Assembly (NCBI RefSeq): GCF_025847205.1
Contig: NZ_JAOYTH010000001.1
Span: 62,001 to 126,000, forward strand
Length of the DNA stretch: 64,000 nucleotides
Source of the DNA: Pararhizobium sp. YC-54
GTDB lineage: Bacteria > Pseudomonadota > Alphaproteobacteria > Rhizobiales > Rhizobiaceae
Direction: 5' to 3'
In this document: positions 44,979 to 55,991 of the stretch, one piece after another
How the letters are laid out: each line of letters opens with the position of its first letter
How positions within the stretch are numbered: position 1 is the first letter of the stretch
Position numbers and translations under genes: made by a program
Notes under the pieces: model-generated
The model's database searches: none
Seen by the model: the letters and a program-made list of their open reading frames with translations, nothing else
Told to the model about the DNA's origin: nothing

Positions 44979-45956
44979 TCAACGATTGCCGTAGATTTTA
45001 TCCAGGGCTGCGCCCTCGGCGAATTGCTCTTGCTTGATCTTGCCCCAGCCGCCGAAGACATCTTCCACCTTCAGCAGGCGAACATCCGGGAACTGATCCT
45101 TGAACTCGGCAGCGACCGCCGCGTCGTTGACGCGATTGCCGTTCTCAGCCAGAATCTTCTGGCCTTCCGGCGTGTAGAGAAACTCCAGGTAGGATTTGGC
45201 CAGATCGCGGGTGCCGTTCTTGTCGACCACCTTGTCGACGATGGCGACCGGGAATTCGGCCAGGAGGCTGACGGACGGCGTGATGATGTCGAACTTGTCT
45301 TCGCCGAATTCCTTGGCAATGCCTTTGGTTTCGGCTTCGAACGTGATCAGGACGTCGCCGGTCTCGCGTTCGACGAAGGTGGTCGTGGCTGCACGTCCGC
45401 CGGTGTCGAAGACCGGAACGTTGTCGAAGATCTTCTTGACGAATTCCTCGACTTTCGCCGGATCATTGGCAAACTTTTCCTTCGCATAGGCCGTGGCCGC
45501 CAGATAGGTGTAGCGGGCATTGCCCGAGGTCTTCGGGTTCGGGAAGATCACCTTGACATCGTCGCGGACGAGATCGTCCCAGTCCTTGATGCCCTTCGGA
45601 TTGCCTTCGCGCACGAGGAAGGAGGGGAAGGAATAAAACGGCGAGGCGTTGTTGGCGAAATCGCTCTTCCAGTCCTCCGAAACGAAGCCGCCCTTTACCA
45701 GGGCATCGACATCCGTCACCTGGTTGAAGGTGACCACGTCGGCGTCGAGCCCTTCGAGAATGGCGCGCGCCTGCTTGGACGAGCCGCCATGCGACTGGTC
45801 GACCGTGATGCCCGGATGCGCTGCGATGAAGGCTTCGTTGACCTGTTCGAACAGTTCACGCGCAACGTCGTAGGACGCATTGAGCAGCTTGTCGGCGGCG
45901 GTGGCCGGAGCGGTCAAGGCCGCGAGTGCGACACCGACGAGCAATAGACGTTTCAT
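44979..45956 (-). CDS. sbp: Sulfate-binding periplasmic protein
   Basis: 325 aa. Signal peptide residues 1-21 (MKRLLL...ATAA). ASYDVARELFEQVN and QSHGGSSKQARAI are diagnostic of the Sbp/CysP family, with the SSK loop binding sulfate. First gene of the sbp-cysT-cysW-cysA operon, which supplies sulfur. Confidence 0.93.
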   Translation of the reverse strand: MKRLLLVGVALAALTAPATAADKLLNASYDVARELFEQVNEAFIAAHPGITVDQSHGGSSKQARAILEGLDADVVTFNQVTDVDALVKGGFVSEDWKSDFANNASPFYSFPSFLVREGNPKGIKDWDDLVRDDVKVIFPNPKTSGNARYTYLAATAYAKEKFANDPAKVEEFVKKIFDNVPVFDTGGRAATTTFVERETGDVLITFEAETKGIAKEFGEDKFDIITPSVSLLAEFPVAIVDKVVDKNGTRDLAKSYLEFLYTPEGQKILAENGNRVNDAAVAAEFKDQFPDVRLLKVEDVFGGWGKIKQEQFAEGAALDKIYGNR

Positions 45957-47573
<1,617 letters not shown>

Positions 47574-47601
47574 GCCCCGCCCGGACACCATCACAAAAAC
47601 G

Positions 47602-47634
47602 AAAAACCCCGGAGCTGAAGGCTCCGGGGTTTTT
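47602..47634. terminator. Bidirectional terminator after the TRAP receptor gene
   Basis: Perfect 9-bp stem CCCCGGAGC/GCTCCGGGG (47607-47615, 47621-47629), 5-nt loop, A5 on the left (47602-47606) and T5 on the right. It can end both strands. Confidence 0.9.
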
Positions 47635-47743
47635 CTTTGTCCGCCTATCAGCGGGAGACCGCAAACTGCCAGATCGTCAAACACCCTCTTTTCGGTGCTT
47701 CGCCTGCGGTTTGATCTCGAAGCTTCGTGCGAGAGGGCCGGCG

Positions 47744-47771
47744 AAAAAAAAGGCCGGTTCGAAAACCGGCC
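47744..47771 (-). terminator. Terminator of the TRAP permease operon, minus strand
   Basis: Stem GGCCGGTT/AACCGGCC (47752-47759, 47764-47771), loop CGAA, with A8 at 47744-47751 that gives a U run on the minus strand, just after the dctM stop at 47779. Confidence 0.85.
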
Positions 47772-47778
47772 CTTGCTG

Positions 47779-49575
47779 TCAGTTGAAGGAAGGCGGAGCG
47801 CTGAGGTCGTTGGCCGGCTTCTGCTGGCCCGCGCCACCGTTCTGGTCGGCAGGCTTCTGGCTGCTGCCATCGAGCGGATTGCCGCCCGGCAGCTGCAGGC
47901 CGCCCGGCAAGCCGAGACCGCCGCCATTGTCGGGCAAGGTGAGCCCGCCTCCACCGGTTCCAAAACCGGGGACTTCGATCTTGATGGTGTTGGGATCGAC
48001 CACGGCGGCGTCTCCCTTGTAGTGCATGACCATCTGCGGGAACGCGATGGTCAGGCCAACCATCAGGATCTGAATGCCGACGAACGGAACCGCACCCCAG
48101 TAGATCTGCCCCGTGGTGACCGGTTGCGTCACCTTTCCGGTCACCTTGTCCAGATACGGCACCTTGGCCGCGACCGAGCGCAGGTAGAAAAGCGCGAAGC
48201 CGAACGGCGGATGCATAAAGCTCGTCTGCATGTTGATGCCGAGCAGGACGCCGAACCAGATGAGGTCGATACCGAGCTTGTCGGCAGCCGGCGCCAGAAG
48301 CGGCACGATGATAAAGGCGAGCTCGAAGAAGTCGAGGAAGAACGCCAGGACGAAGACGAGCAGGTTGACCGTGATCAGGAAACCGGTTTCGCCGCCGGGC
48401 GTCGCCGTCAGCAGATGTTCGACCCAGATATGCCCGTTGACCCCATAGAAGGTTAGGGAGAAGACACGGGCGCCGATCAGGATGAACAGGACGAAGGCGG
48501 AAAGACGTGTCGTCGAGGCAAGCGCGTGCCTGATCACATCCATGTTGAGACGGCCCTTGGCGGCCGCCATGATCAGCGCGCCGACGGCGCCCATCGCGCC
48601 ACCTTCGGTCGGCGTGGCGATGCCGAGGAAGATCGTGCCGAGAACCAGGAAGATCAGTGCCAGCGGCGGGATGAGGACGATGATCACCTGCTGGGCAAGC
48701 CTCGACATCGCGTTGATCTTCATGCCCTTGTCGAGCAGGGCGACGATGTAGATGAAGGCTACGCCGACCGTCGCACCGAGGATATCGGCATTCTCGCCAT
48801 GGGTCGGCGACAGGTAGACGTGGGCGGCATAGGCGATCGCGGCCGCGGCGGCGAGCGCTATGAACAGCGAGGCCACACCCGATCCCAGCGTGCGGGCTTC
48901 CAGCGGCAAAGCCGGCATGGACTCACGCTTCAGGAAGCTCATCAGCAGGATGTAGCCCATGTAGAGTCCGGTCAGAACCAGACCTGGAATGAGCGCGGCG
49001 GCGTACATGTCGCCGACCGAACGGCCGAGCTGGTCGGCAAGGACAATCAGGACGAGCGATGGCGGGATGATCTGTGCGAGCGTGCCGGACGCCGCGATGA
49101 CGCCGGATGCGACGCTCCGGTCGTAACCGTAGCGCAGCATGATCGGCAGCGAGATCAGGCCCATGGCGATAACCGAGGCGGCAACCACGCCGGTGGTCGC
49201 AGCCAGCAGCGCCCCGACGAAAATGACCGCATAGGCCAGACCGCCGCGGATCGGTCCGAACAGCTGGCCGATCGTGTCGAGCAGATCCTCGGCCATGCCC
49301 GATCGTTCGAGCACGATCCCCATGAAGGTAAAGAAGGGAATGGCAAGCAACGTGTCGTTCGACATCACCCCCCAGAAACGTTCCGGCATTGCATTCAGGA
49401 GCGGCCAGGAGAGGTTGATGGAGCCGCCGGACAAAGGCGCGAGTTCCACGCCGACGAAGAAGAACAGCAGACCGTTGGCCGCGAGCGAAAAGGCGACGGG
49501 GTAGCCCAGCAGGAGGAAGACGATCAATGATACGAACATGATCGGCGCGAGATTGACGGCAATGAACTCCATCAT
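47779..49575 (-). CDS. TRAP transporter large permease (DctM family)
   Basis: 598 aa, much longer than the usual about 430 aa. About 14 hydrophobic segments, with FTFMGIVLERSGMAEDLLDTIGQLFG and GATLAQIIPPS-type motifs (ASGTLAQIIPPSLVLIV) of DctM. A polar/Gly-Pro rich C-tail of about 65 residues (after TIKIEVPGF) has repeats such as LPDNGGGLGLPGGLQLPGG, low complexity. The tail is presumably periplasmic or cytosolic and of unknown use. It overlaps dctQ by 4 bases. Confidence 0.9.
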   Translation of the reverse strand: MMEFIAVNLAPIMFVSLIVFLLLGYPVAFSLAANGLLFFFVGVELAPLSGGSINLSWPLLNAMPERFWGVMSNDTLLAIPFFTFMGIVLERSGMAEDLLDTIGQLFGPIRGGLAYAVIFVGALLAATTGVVAASVIAMGLISLPIMLRYGYDRSVASGVIAASGTLAQIIPPSLVLIVLADQLGRSVGDMYAAALIPGLVLTGLYMGYILLMSFLKRESMPALPLEARTLGSGVASLFIALAAAAAIAYAAHVYLSPTHGENADILGATVGVAFIYIVALLDKGMKINAMSRLAQQVIIVLIPPLALIFLVLGTIFLGIATPTEGGAMGAVGALIMAAAKGRLNMDVIRHALASTTRLSAFVLFILIGARVFSLTFYGVNGHIWVEHLLTATPGGETGFLITVNLLVFVLAFFLDFFELAFIIVPLLAPAADKLGIDLIWFGVLLGINMQTSFMHPPFGFALFYLRSVAAKVPYLDKVTGKVTQPVTTGQIYWGAVPFVGIQILMVGLTIAFPQMVMHYKGDAAVVDPNTIKIEVPGFGTGGGGLTLPDNGGGLGLPGGLQLPGGNPLDGSSQKPADQNGGAGQQKPANDLSAPPSFN

Positions 49576-50147
49576 GGGCGCGGCTCCGTTGTGGCGACGT
49601 CATCCAGCGGCGCATGGGTGGGCACATAGGGTGATGGATCGTCCATCCGGCCGTTCATGATGGCGATCTTCTTGATGATTTCCGAGACGCCCTGGAACGC
49701 CAGCAAGACGAAGCCGAACAGCAGGATTGCCTTGGCTGGCCAGACGATCAGGCCGCCGGCACTGGAAGAACCTTCCTGCGAGCGAACCGACATCAGCACA
49801 TAGGGAACGAGGTAATAGGTCATCAGCAGGACGAACGGCATCAGGAAGAAGACGTGACCGAACAGGTCGATCCAGTGTTGCGTCCGGCGCGAAAACTTGC
49901 CGTAGATCACGTCGATGCGGATATGTTCGTTCTGGCTCAGCGTATAGGCGGCCGCCAGCATGAAAGCGGCACCGAACAGGTACCACTGCGCCTCGAGCCA
50001 GGCGTTCGATGACATGTTGAATATTTTTCGGATAATGGCATTGCCGGCACTGACCAGAACGGCCACCAGGATCAGCCATGAGACTGATTTTCCGATGATT
50101 TCCGTAATGCGGTCGATGAGCCTGCTGATACCGAGCAGTGCGGTCAT
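49572..50147 (-). CDS. TRAP transporter small permease (DctQ family)
   Basis: 191 aa, four membrane segments. EAQWYLFGAAFMLAAAYTLSQNEHIRID is the DctQ hallmark. ATG 50147 has GAGGAAT upstream, so the open frame to 50228 is not used. With DctM it forms the transporter served by the receptor at 46467-47573. Confidence 0.9.
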   Translation of the reverse strand: MTALLGISRLIDRITEIIGKSVSWLILVAVLVSAGNAIIRKIFNMSSNAWLEAQWYLFGAAFMLAAAYTLSQNEHIRIDVIYGKFSRRTQHWIDLFGHVFFLMPFVLLMTYYLVPYVLMSVRSQEGSSSAGGLIVWPAKAILLFGFVLLAFQGVSEIIKKIAIMNGRMDDPSPYVPTHAPLDDVATTEPRP

Positions 50148-50495
50148 TGTGTATTCCTCCCCCGCCAAGCTGATTTTCATTTTTTTTGCCAAGCACAGCC
50201 ACAGTGCCGATTTCAAGTCCCGATTCAAGTCCGCTCCCGGATTTTCCAGCTTAGTTGGGCAACGTCATACCAAAGTCGCATAGAGACGGGTTCGGCTTTG
50301 CCTAAAGCTTAGGCAGGAGCTGTGGGAAACCTGCGCTGCGATGGCTTGGAGGCGGGAAGCCGGCCGCGCGGAAGCGAAACGGCTGAGTCGGAGGGAAGGC
50401 GAAAAAAATGTCGCTCTGAAGGCGCGACAGGGGCTTGAAACCGCGCCGGGTTTAAGGCCGTATGGCGTTCTAAGAATCTCTGAGGTACGTTCGTC
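50148..50495. other. Divergent upstream region of dctQ and GH43
   Basis: 348 bp. No gene, no clear operator. Probably the promoters of the TRAP permease operon and the xylosidase-like gene. Confidence 0.35.
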
Positions 50496-52115
50496 ATGGC
50501 CGCGATGATCCACAATCCCATTTTGCCGGGCTTCAATCCTGACCCATCGATCTGCCGGGTTGGCGACGATTACTATATCGCTACATCCACCTTCGAATGG
50601 TATCCGGGCGTCCAGATCCATCATTCGCGCGACTTGGTGAACTGGACCTTGGTGCGCCGGCCGCTGGAGCGGGCAAGCCAGCTCGATATGCGGGGCAATC
50701 CGGACAGCTGCGGTGTCTGGGCACCGTGCCTTTCCTATGCGGACGGACTGTTTTGGCTGGTCTATACCGACGTCAAGCGTTTCGACGGCAACTTCAAGGA
50801 CGCCCATAACTACATCGTCACGTCGCCAACGATCGAAGGTGAGTGGTCGGAGCCGGTCTATGTCAACTCCTCGGGCTTTGATCCGTCGCTGTTTCATGAC
50901 GATGACGGCCGCAAATGGTTCGTCAACATGCAGTGGAACCATCGCACCGAGAGCTTTGGCGGCGCGCCGAAATCGCCGGCTTTCGACGGTATTCTCATGC
51001 AGGAATGGGATCCGGCCGAAAAAAAACTGACAGGTCCGATCCGCAATATCTTTGCAGGCAGCGCGCAGGGGCTGGTGGAGGGGCCGCATCTCTTCAAACG
51101 CAACGGCTGGTACTATCTGACGACTGCCGAAGGTGGCACCGGTTACGATCATGTGGTGACCATGGCGCGGGCCAAACATATCGAAGGCCCCTACGAGATG
51201 CATCCGCAGACGCATCTGATCACCTCCAAGGATCATCGCGATGCCGTGCTGCAAAGGGCAGGGCACGGCCAGTACGTCGAGACGCCGGACGGCCAGGCCT
51301 ACCATACCCACCTGACCGGCCGGCCCTTGGCGCCGCAACGGCGCTGCACGCTCGGGCGCGAGACGGCGCTGCAGAAGTGCGTCTGGGGCGAGGATGGCTG
51401 GCTTTATCTCGCGCAGGGCGGTGTTGTGCCGGATATCGATGTTCCGGCACCAGGCGACGCCGCCGTCATCGGGAATCCGGGGCGCGTGGAAACCGGGTTC
51501 GACAGTCCACACTTGCCGATGGATTTCCAGTGGCTGCGTACGCCCGTTGCAGAGCGGATTTTCTCGCTGACGGAAAGGCCGGGCCATCTGCGTCTTTTCG
51601 GCCGCGAGAGCATTGGCAGCTGGTTCGAGCAGGCGCTGGTGGCAAGGCGCCAGGAGCACCATTCGTTTCGCGCGGAAACCATCGTCGAATTCGAGCCGGA
51701 CACCTACCAGCAGGCGGCGGGGCTGACGCATTATTACAATCGCCACAAATTCCACGCGCTGGCCGTCACGCTGCACGAACAACTCGGCCGGGTGGTGACG
51801 ATCTTTTCCTGTGACGGCGACTTTCCCCATGGCCGCATGACGTTTCCCGTCGAAGGCGGCGTCGCGGTGCCGTTCGGCCGGGTGCATCTGGCCATGGAAA
51901 TCCGCGATAACGATCTGCAGTTTTTCTGGCACCCGGATGGCTACCACACCTGGCGAGAGCTCGGGCCTTTGCTCGATGCCGGCGTCGTATCCGATGAGGG
52001 CGGGCGCGGCGAACACGGCTCCTTTACCGGCGCTTTTGCCGGTGTCTTTGCCTTCGATACGTCGGGCCGGGCACAGATCGCAGATTTCGACCGGTTTTCC
52101 TACGAGGCGCTGTAA
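50496..52115 (+). CDS. Glycoside hydrolase family 43 beta-xylosidase-like protein
   Basis: 539 aa, cytosolic (no signal peptide). Five-bladed propeller begins PILPGFNPDPSICRVGDDYYIATSTFEW, Asp16 being the likely general base; Glu in LVEGPHLF is the general acid. C-terminal beta-sandwich with PVAERIFSLTERPGHLRL and MTFPVEGGVAV, as in GH43_11 xylosidases. May release xylose or arabinose from short oligosaccharides. Alone on the plus strand. Confidence 0.9.
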   Translation: MAAMIHNPILPGFNPDPSICRVGDDYYIATSTFEWYPGVQIHHSRDLVNWTLVRRPLERASQLDMRGNPDSCGVWAPCLSYADGLFWLVYTDVKRFDGNFKDAHNYIVTSPTIEGEWSEPVYVNSSGFDPSLFHDDDGRKWFVNMQWNHRTESFGGAPKSPAFDGILMQEWDPAEKKLTGPIRNIFAGSAQGLVEGPHLFKRNGWYYLTTAEGGTGYDHVVTMARAKHIEGPYEMHPQTHLITSKDHRDAVLQRAGHGQYVETPDGQAYHTHLTGRPLAPQRRCTLGRETALQKCVWGEDGWLYLAQGGVVPDIDVPAPGDAAVIGNPGRVETGFDSPHLPMDFQWLRTPVAERIFSLTERPGHLRLFGRESIGSWFEQALVARRQEHHSFRAETIVEFEPDTYQQAAGLTHYYNRHKFHALAVTLHEQLGRVVTIFSCDGDFPHGRMTFPVEGGVAVPFGRVHLAMEIRDNDLQFFWHPDGYHTWRELGPLLDAGVVSDEGGRGEHGSFTGAFAGVFAFDTSGRAQIADFDRFSYEAL

Positions 52116-52255
52116 TCGCCGGTTCTAAGTTTGTTCTTTGTATCAGGAAGTCGTTATAATTGGCTGATATCATTACAATTTTGTAATTTATAGTTTCAGT
52201 TTCCATTCATCTTTGTAGCCGTAGTTTCGGGGTGTCAAAACGAAAGGACACCCCG

Positions 52256-52609
52256 ATGAAACGTCTGCTGATTGCGCTGGTCGCAAGCTCTTTCCTGACA
52301 GTGCCGATGGTCTTCGCGCAGCCGATCAAGGCCTTCGAGGTTGCTCAAATGAAGGAGCGTCATGTCGAGAAACGCGTCTACGCGCACGGCAGCAGGAAGG
52401 TCGTCGAAAAACATGTCGTCGTAAAGAAGCGCTGGGCACGCGGCCACCGCCTGTCGCCGTCCGAACGCCGCCGCATTGCTGCGGTCAACGACTACCGCCG
52501 CTACAAGCTGCGCGCACCACCGCGTGGCCAGCAATGGGTGCGGGTTGATAACGACTTCCTGCTGATCAGCGTCGCAACCGGCGTGATCGTCAACATGGCG
52601 ACGCGCTGA
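52256..52609 (+). CDS. RcnB-like exported protein
   Basis: 117 aa. Signal peptide in 1-21 (MKRLL...VFAQ). A highly basic middle (HVEKRVYAHGSRKVVEKHVVVKKRW) and ending YRLRAPPRGQQWVRVDNDFLLISVATGVI, the RcnB domain pattern. RcnB in Escherichia coli modulates nickel/cobalt efflux; rhizobial members are mostly of unknown role. Starts at ATG 52256, preceded by AAAGGA. Confidence 0.8.
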   Translation: MKRLLIALVASSFLTVPMVFAQPIKAFEVAQMKERHVEKRVYAHGSRKVVEKHVVVKKRWARGHRLSPSERRRIAAVNDYRRYKLRAPPRGQQWVRVDNDFLLISVATGVIVNMATR

Positions 52610-52630
52610 TCGAGTGAAGGCACGATATTG

Positions 52631-52657
52631 CGAAAGGCGGCTCCGGGCCGCCTTTCG
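52631..52657. terminator. Hairpin after the RcnB-like gene
   Basis: 11-bp stem CGAAAGGCGGC/GCCGCCTTTCG with a 5-nt loop, 22 bp past the stop and 33 bp before the convergent GTPase gene end. No clear U run; weak terminator. Confidence 0.6.
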
Positions 52658-52689
52658 TGTGAGATGGCGCGAAGGCGCTTACAGACTTT

Positions 52690-53895
52690 CTAGCTTGCCC
52701 TGGCGGACCACTCTGCAAAAGGATCCGGCAAGGCCTTCCAGCGGTCCGGGGTGAACGCCTTTGCATCGACCAGGCATTCATCCAGTTCCGCCTCCAGCGC
52801 CGCCTTGTCCATGGGATCGGCGCCGATGAAGACGATTTCCTGGCGCCGGTCGCCCCAGACGGGATCGAGATAGGGTTTCATCATGGCGATGAATCCCGGG
52901 TCATCCGGCCATTGGCTTTTGGGAACCGCCGACCACCAGAGCCCCATCTTTGATGTGCGCACCATCGGTCCAGCCTGGCTGAGTTCGCCGGCGTGGTGCG
53001 GGCGCGTCGCCAGCCAGAAGAAGCCCTTGGCCCGCACGACGCCCGGCCATGGCCGATGGACGAAATTGTGAAAGCGGGCGGGATCGAACGGCCTTTTGGC
53101 CCGGTAGACGAAGGATCGGATACCGTATTCCTCGGTTTCCGGCACATGATCCTTGAAACCATGCAGTTCCTTGTACCAGAGCGGATGCTGTTCGGCCTTG
53201 AGCATGTCGAACAGGCCGGTGCCGAGAACGTCGCGTAGCGCCACCTTGCCGAACTCCGTCTCGATCAGCCGCGCATCGGCATTCAACCCGGCGATGATTT
53301 TTCGCGCGGCATCCCGTTGCTCCGGCGTTGCACTGCCCGTCTTGTTGAGAATGACGACATCGGCGAATTCGATCTGCTCGACCAAGAGATCGACGAGCGT
53401 ACGGTTGTCATTTTCGCCAGCGGTATCGCCGCGATCGGCGAGGAAGTCGGCGGAAGAATAGTCAGCCAGAAGGCCGACAGCATCGACGACGGTCACCATC
53501 GTGTCGAGCCGTGCGACGTCCGCGAGGCTGCTGCCGTCCTCGTCGCGAAATTCGAACGTGGTGGCGACGGGCAGGGGCTCGGCGATCCCGGTCGATTCGA
53601 TCAGCAGGTAGTCGAACCGGTCCTGTTTAGCGAGCTTGCGCACTTCGCTCAGAAGATCGTCGCGCAGCGTGCAGCAGATGCAGCCATTGGTCATCTCGAC
53701 CAGTTGCTCCTCCGTCCGCGACAGGTTGGCGCCACCATCGCGCACGAGTGCGGCGTCGATGTTCACCTCGCTCATGTCGTTGACGATGACGGCGACCCGC
53801 AGTCCGTCGCGATTGTTGAGAATATGGTTGAGCACCGTGGTCTTTCCGGCTCCGAGAAAGCCGGAGAGCACGGTGACCGGAAGTTTGCCGGACAT
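52690..53895 (-). CDS. Zinc-regulated COG0523 GTPase (ZigA/YciC-like)
   Basis: 401 aa CobW-family GTPase. Walker [10 protein letters not shown] at 12-20, the CICC metal motif at 72-75 in TNGCICC, and a CobW_C domain. Larger than the cob cluster's CobW. A Zur-type palindrome lies 16 bp upstream of the start and znuA is next to it, so it most likely helps supply zinc to essential enzymes when zinc is scarce, as ZigA/ZagA/YciC do. Confidence 0.87.
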   Translation of the reverse strand: MSGKLPVTVLSGFLGAGKTTVLNHILNNRDGLRVAVIVNDMSEVNIDAALVRDGGANLSRTEEQLVEMTNGCICCTLRDDLLSEVRKLAKQDRFDYLLIESTGIAEPLPVATTFEFRDEDGSSLADVARLDTMVTVVDAVGLLADYSSADFLADRGDTAGENDNRTLVDLLVEQIEFADVVILNKTGSATPEQRDAARKIIAGLNADARLIETEFGKVALRDVLGTGLFDMLKAEQHPLWYKELHGFKDHVPETEEYGIRSFVYRAKRPFDPARFHNFVHRPWPGVVRAKGFFWLATRPHHAGELSQAGPMVRTSKMGLWWSAVPKSQWPDDPGFIAMMKPYLDPVWGDRRQEIVFIGADPMDKAALEAELDECLVDAKAFTPDRWKALPDPFAEWSARAS

Positions 53896-53910
53896 GGCTT
53901 TACCCTTAAT

Positions 53911-53923
53911 GTTATACTATTAC
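53911..53923. promoter_or_regulatory. Zur box upstream of the COG0523 GTPase gene
   Basis: GTTATACTATTAC, near-palindrome with one mismatch, 16 bp before the GTPase start. It matches the two palindromes between znuA and znuC (54990-55004 and 55013-55025), as Zur sites should. Confidence 0.75.
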
Positions 53924-53985
53924 GGTTAGTCACCTGAAAAAAGCGGACCTACGGCCCTCCTTTTCAGTCGCTCGGAAGGAACGCG

Positions 53986-54963
53986 TCAGCTGCCTGAGGA
54001 AAGGCAGGTCTTCAGCGATGTACCGATGCCCTCCATCAGCTGGAAATAGAGATCGGGACCGGCTTCAAGCGTGGCTGCTTCCGGATCCAGTGTCCCAGAT
54101 TTGGCCGGCGTGCCTTCGAGCACGACATTGACGAGCTTGGGTTCGAACTGCGGTTCGGCAAAGACGCAGGTTGCGCCCAGTTCGGCAATCTTCTGATGGA
54201 TCTGCTTCAGCCGTGCAGCACCGGGCAGGGCCTCGGGGCTGACGGTGATCGATCCGGCCACCTTCACGTGATAGCGATGCTCGAAATACTGGTAGGCATC
54301 GTGAAAGACGATGAAGGGCTTGTCCTTGACCGGCGCGACGGTCTCGACAAGCTTTTTGTCGAGTGTATCGAGCCGGGTGTTCAGCGCATCGAGATTGGTC
54401 TTGTAGGTCGCGGCATTGTCCGGATCGGCGGACGCGAGCGTCTTTTCGATCTCTGCCGCCATCGCCTTGGCATTGGCCGGGTCGAGCCAGAAATGCATGT
54501 CGAACTCACCCTCGTCGTGACCGGCTTCTTCATGGGCGTGACCCTCGGCGCCCGCGTGCTCGTCACCATCATCATGTGCTTCGAAGGCGCCGCCTTCGCG
54601 GAATTTCAGCTTCTCAAGTCCCGGCGCGTCGTCCAGTTCGACGATCTTGGCGCCGCTGCCAAGCGATTCCAGCGGTTTTTCCAGAAAGGCTTCCAGCCCA
54701 TGGCCGACCCAGAAGACCACATTGGCCTTTTCCAGCGCCAGAGCGTTGGAGGGCTTCATGCTGTAGGTGTGCGGCGAGGCGGCTCCTTCGACAATCAACG
54801 CGGGCTCCCCGACGCCCTGCATGATCGAGGCGACCAGGGAGTGGATCGGCTTGATCGAGACGACGACATCGGGAACCTCGGCGCGGGCGGTGCCCGCTGT
54901 CAGAAACATGGTGGGGGCGAAAAGCAGCGCGGACGTCAAAAGAAGGGATTTTTTCAGGCTCAT
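53986..54963 (-). CDS. znuA: Zinc ABC transporter, periplasmic zinc-binding protein ZnuA
   Basis: 325 aa cluster A-I metal receptor. Signal peptide in residues 1-28. SIKPIHSLVASIMQGVGEPALIVEGAASPH has the first zinc-binding His; an acidic His-rich loop (HDDGDEHAGAEGHAHEEAGHDEG, about residues 128-150) precedes DMHFWLDPANA. It passes zinc to ZnuB. Divergent from znuC-znuB-zur, with two Zur boxes between. Confidence 0.95.
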   Translation of the reverse strand: MSLKKSLLLTSALLFAPTMFLTAGTARAEVPDVVVSIKPIHSLVASIMQGVGEPALIVEGAASPHTYSMKPSNALALEKANVVFWVGHGLEAFLEKPLESLGSGAKIVELDDAPGLEKLKFREGGAFEAHDDGDEHAGAEGHAHEEAGHDEGEFDMHFWLDPANAKAMAAEIEKTLASADPDNAATYKTNLDALNTRLDTLDKKLVETVAPVKDKPFIVFHDAYQYFEHRYHVKVAGSITVSPEALPGAARLKQIHQKIAELGATCVFAEPQFEPKLVNVVLEGTPAKSGTLDPEAATLEAGPDLYFQLMEGIGTSLKTCLSSGS

Positions 54964-54989
54964 GCGGAAACTCCTGTCTTGTAAATCAA

Positions 54990-55025
54990 TGTAATGTTAT
55001 TACATCAATTGCGTTATGCTATAAC
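54990..55025. promoter_or_regulatory. Two Zur boxes between znuA and znuC
   Basis: TGTAATGTTATTACA (54990-55004) is a 15-nt palindrome with 6-nt arms and 3-nt centre; GTTATGCTATAAC (55013-55025) is perfect with 5-nt arms. They lie in the 104-bp region shared by the divergent znuA and znuC starts. Both match the site at 53911. Zinc-bound Zur would shut off both directions. Confidence 0.85.
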
Positions 55026-55067
55026 GTGTGGCATAGCGGCTGGCAACACCCCATCCGGATTTTTTTG

Positions 55068-55991
55068 ATGCTCCGCAAGACCGATCAGGCACCGCTCGTC
55101 TCCCTCAACAATGCCGGCATCCGCCGCAATGGCCGCTGGCTGGTGCGCGGCGTCGAGTTCTCGATCAGCCGCGGCGAGATCGTCACGTTGATCGGACCGA
55201 ACGGCTCCGGCAAGTCGACGACCGCAAAAGCCGCGATCGGCGTTCTGAAGCCGGATGAAGGCTGGGTCGAGAAAATACCGGGGTTGAAGGTCGGCTACGT
55301 GCCGCAGAAGCTGGCGATCGACTGGACGCTGCCTTTGACGGTCGAGCGCCTGATGACGCTGACCGGACCGCTCAAGGGACGCGAGGTCGAGGAGGCGCTG
55401 CATTCGACCGGCATCGCTCATCTCGCCCGCGCCGAGGTGCAGCACCTGTCGGGCGGCGAGTTCCAGCGCGCCTTGCTTGCACGCGCCATTGCCCGCAAGC
55501 CGGATCTGCTGGTTCTCGACGAGCCGGTTCAGGGCGTTGATTTCTCCGGCGAGATCGCGCTGTACGACCTGATCAAATCCATCCGCAACAAGACCGGCTG
55601 CGGCATCCTGCTGATCTCCCACGACTTGCATGTGGTGATGGCCGAGACCGATACGGTGATCTGCCTGAACGGTCATGTCTGCTGCCGCGGCACGCCGCAG
55701 GTGGTCAGCCAGAGCCCGGAATATCTCAAGCTGTTCGGCAGCCGCGCCGCCAAGACGCTCGCCGTCTATAGTCACGATCACGATCATACCCATTTGCCGG
55801 ATGGCCGCGTGCTGCATACCGATGGCAGCATTACCGAACATTGCCACCCCGATGACGGCCATCATCACGGCGAGCATGCGCATGGTGAGCACGATCACGG
55901 CGCTCATGACCATGTGCACGGGCCCGATTGCGGCTGTGGCTACAAAAGCCGCCTGCAGGGCTTCGACACCAAGGAGAGCGACCGTGTTTGA
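55068..55991 (+). CDS. znuC: Zinc ABC transporter ATPase ZnuC with histidine-rich C-tail
   Basis: 307 aa. Walker A GPNGSGKST near residue 45, signature LSGGEFQRALLARAI, Walker B LLVLDEP. ATG 55068 is preferred, as the upstream GTG overlaps the Zur box. The C-terminal 70 residues (from about 240) hold about 17 histidines (DHDHTH, HPDDGHHHGEHAHGEHDHGAHDH) and end CGCGYKSR...: a metal-binding tail, probably a zinc sensor or store. Overlaps znuB by 8 bases. Confidence 0.95.
   Translation: MLRKTDQAPLVSLNNAGIRRNGRWLVRGVEFSISRGEIVTLIGPNGSGKSTTAKAAIGVLKPDEGWVEKIPGLKVGYVPQKLAIDWTLPLTVERLMTLTGPLKGREVEEALHSTGIAHLARAEVQHLSGGEFQRALLARAIARKPDLLVLDEPVQGVDFSGEIALYDLIKSIRNKTGCGILLISHDLHVVMAETDTVICLNGHVCCRGTPQVVSQSPEYLKLFGSRAAKTLAVYSHDHDHTHLPDGRVLHTDGSITEHCHPDDGHHHGEHAHGEHDHGAHDHVHGPDCGCGYKSRLQGFDTKESDRV

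Noticed and set aside
44937..45947. Plus-strand 336-aa frame opposite sbp
   Set aside because: Antisense shadow of the sulfate-binding protein gene.
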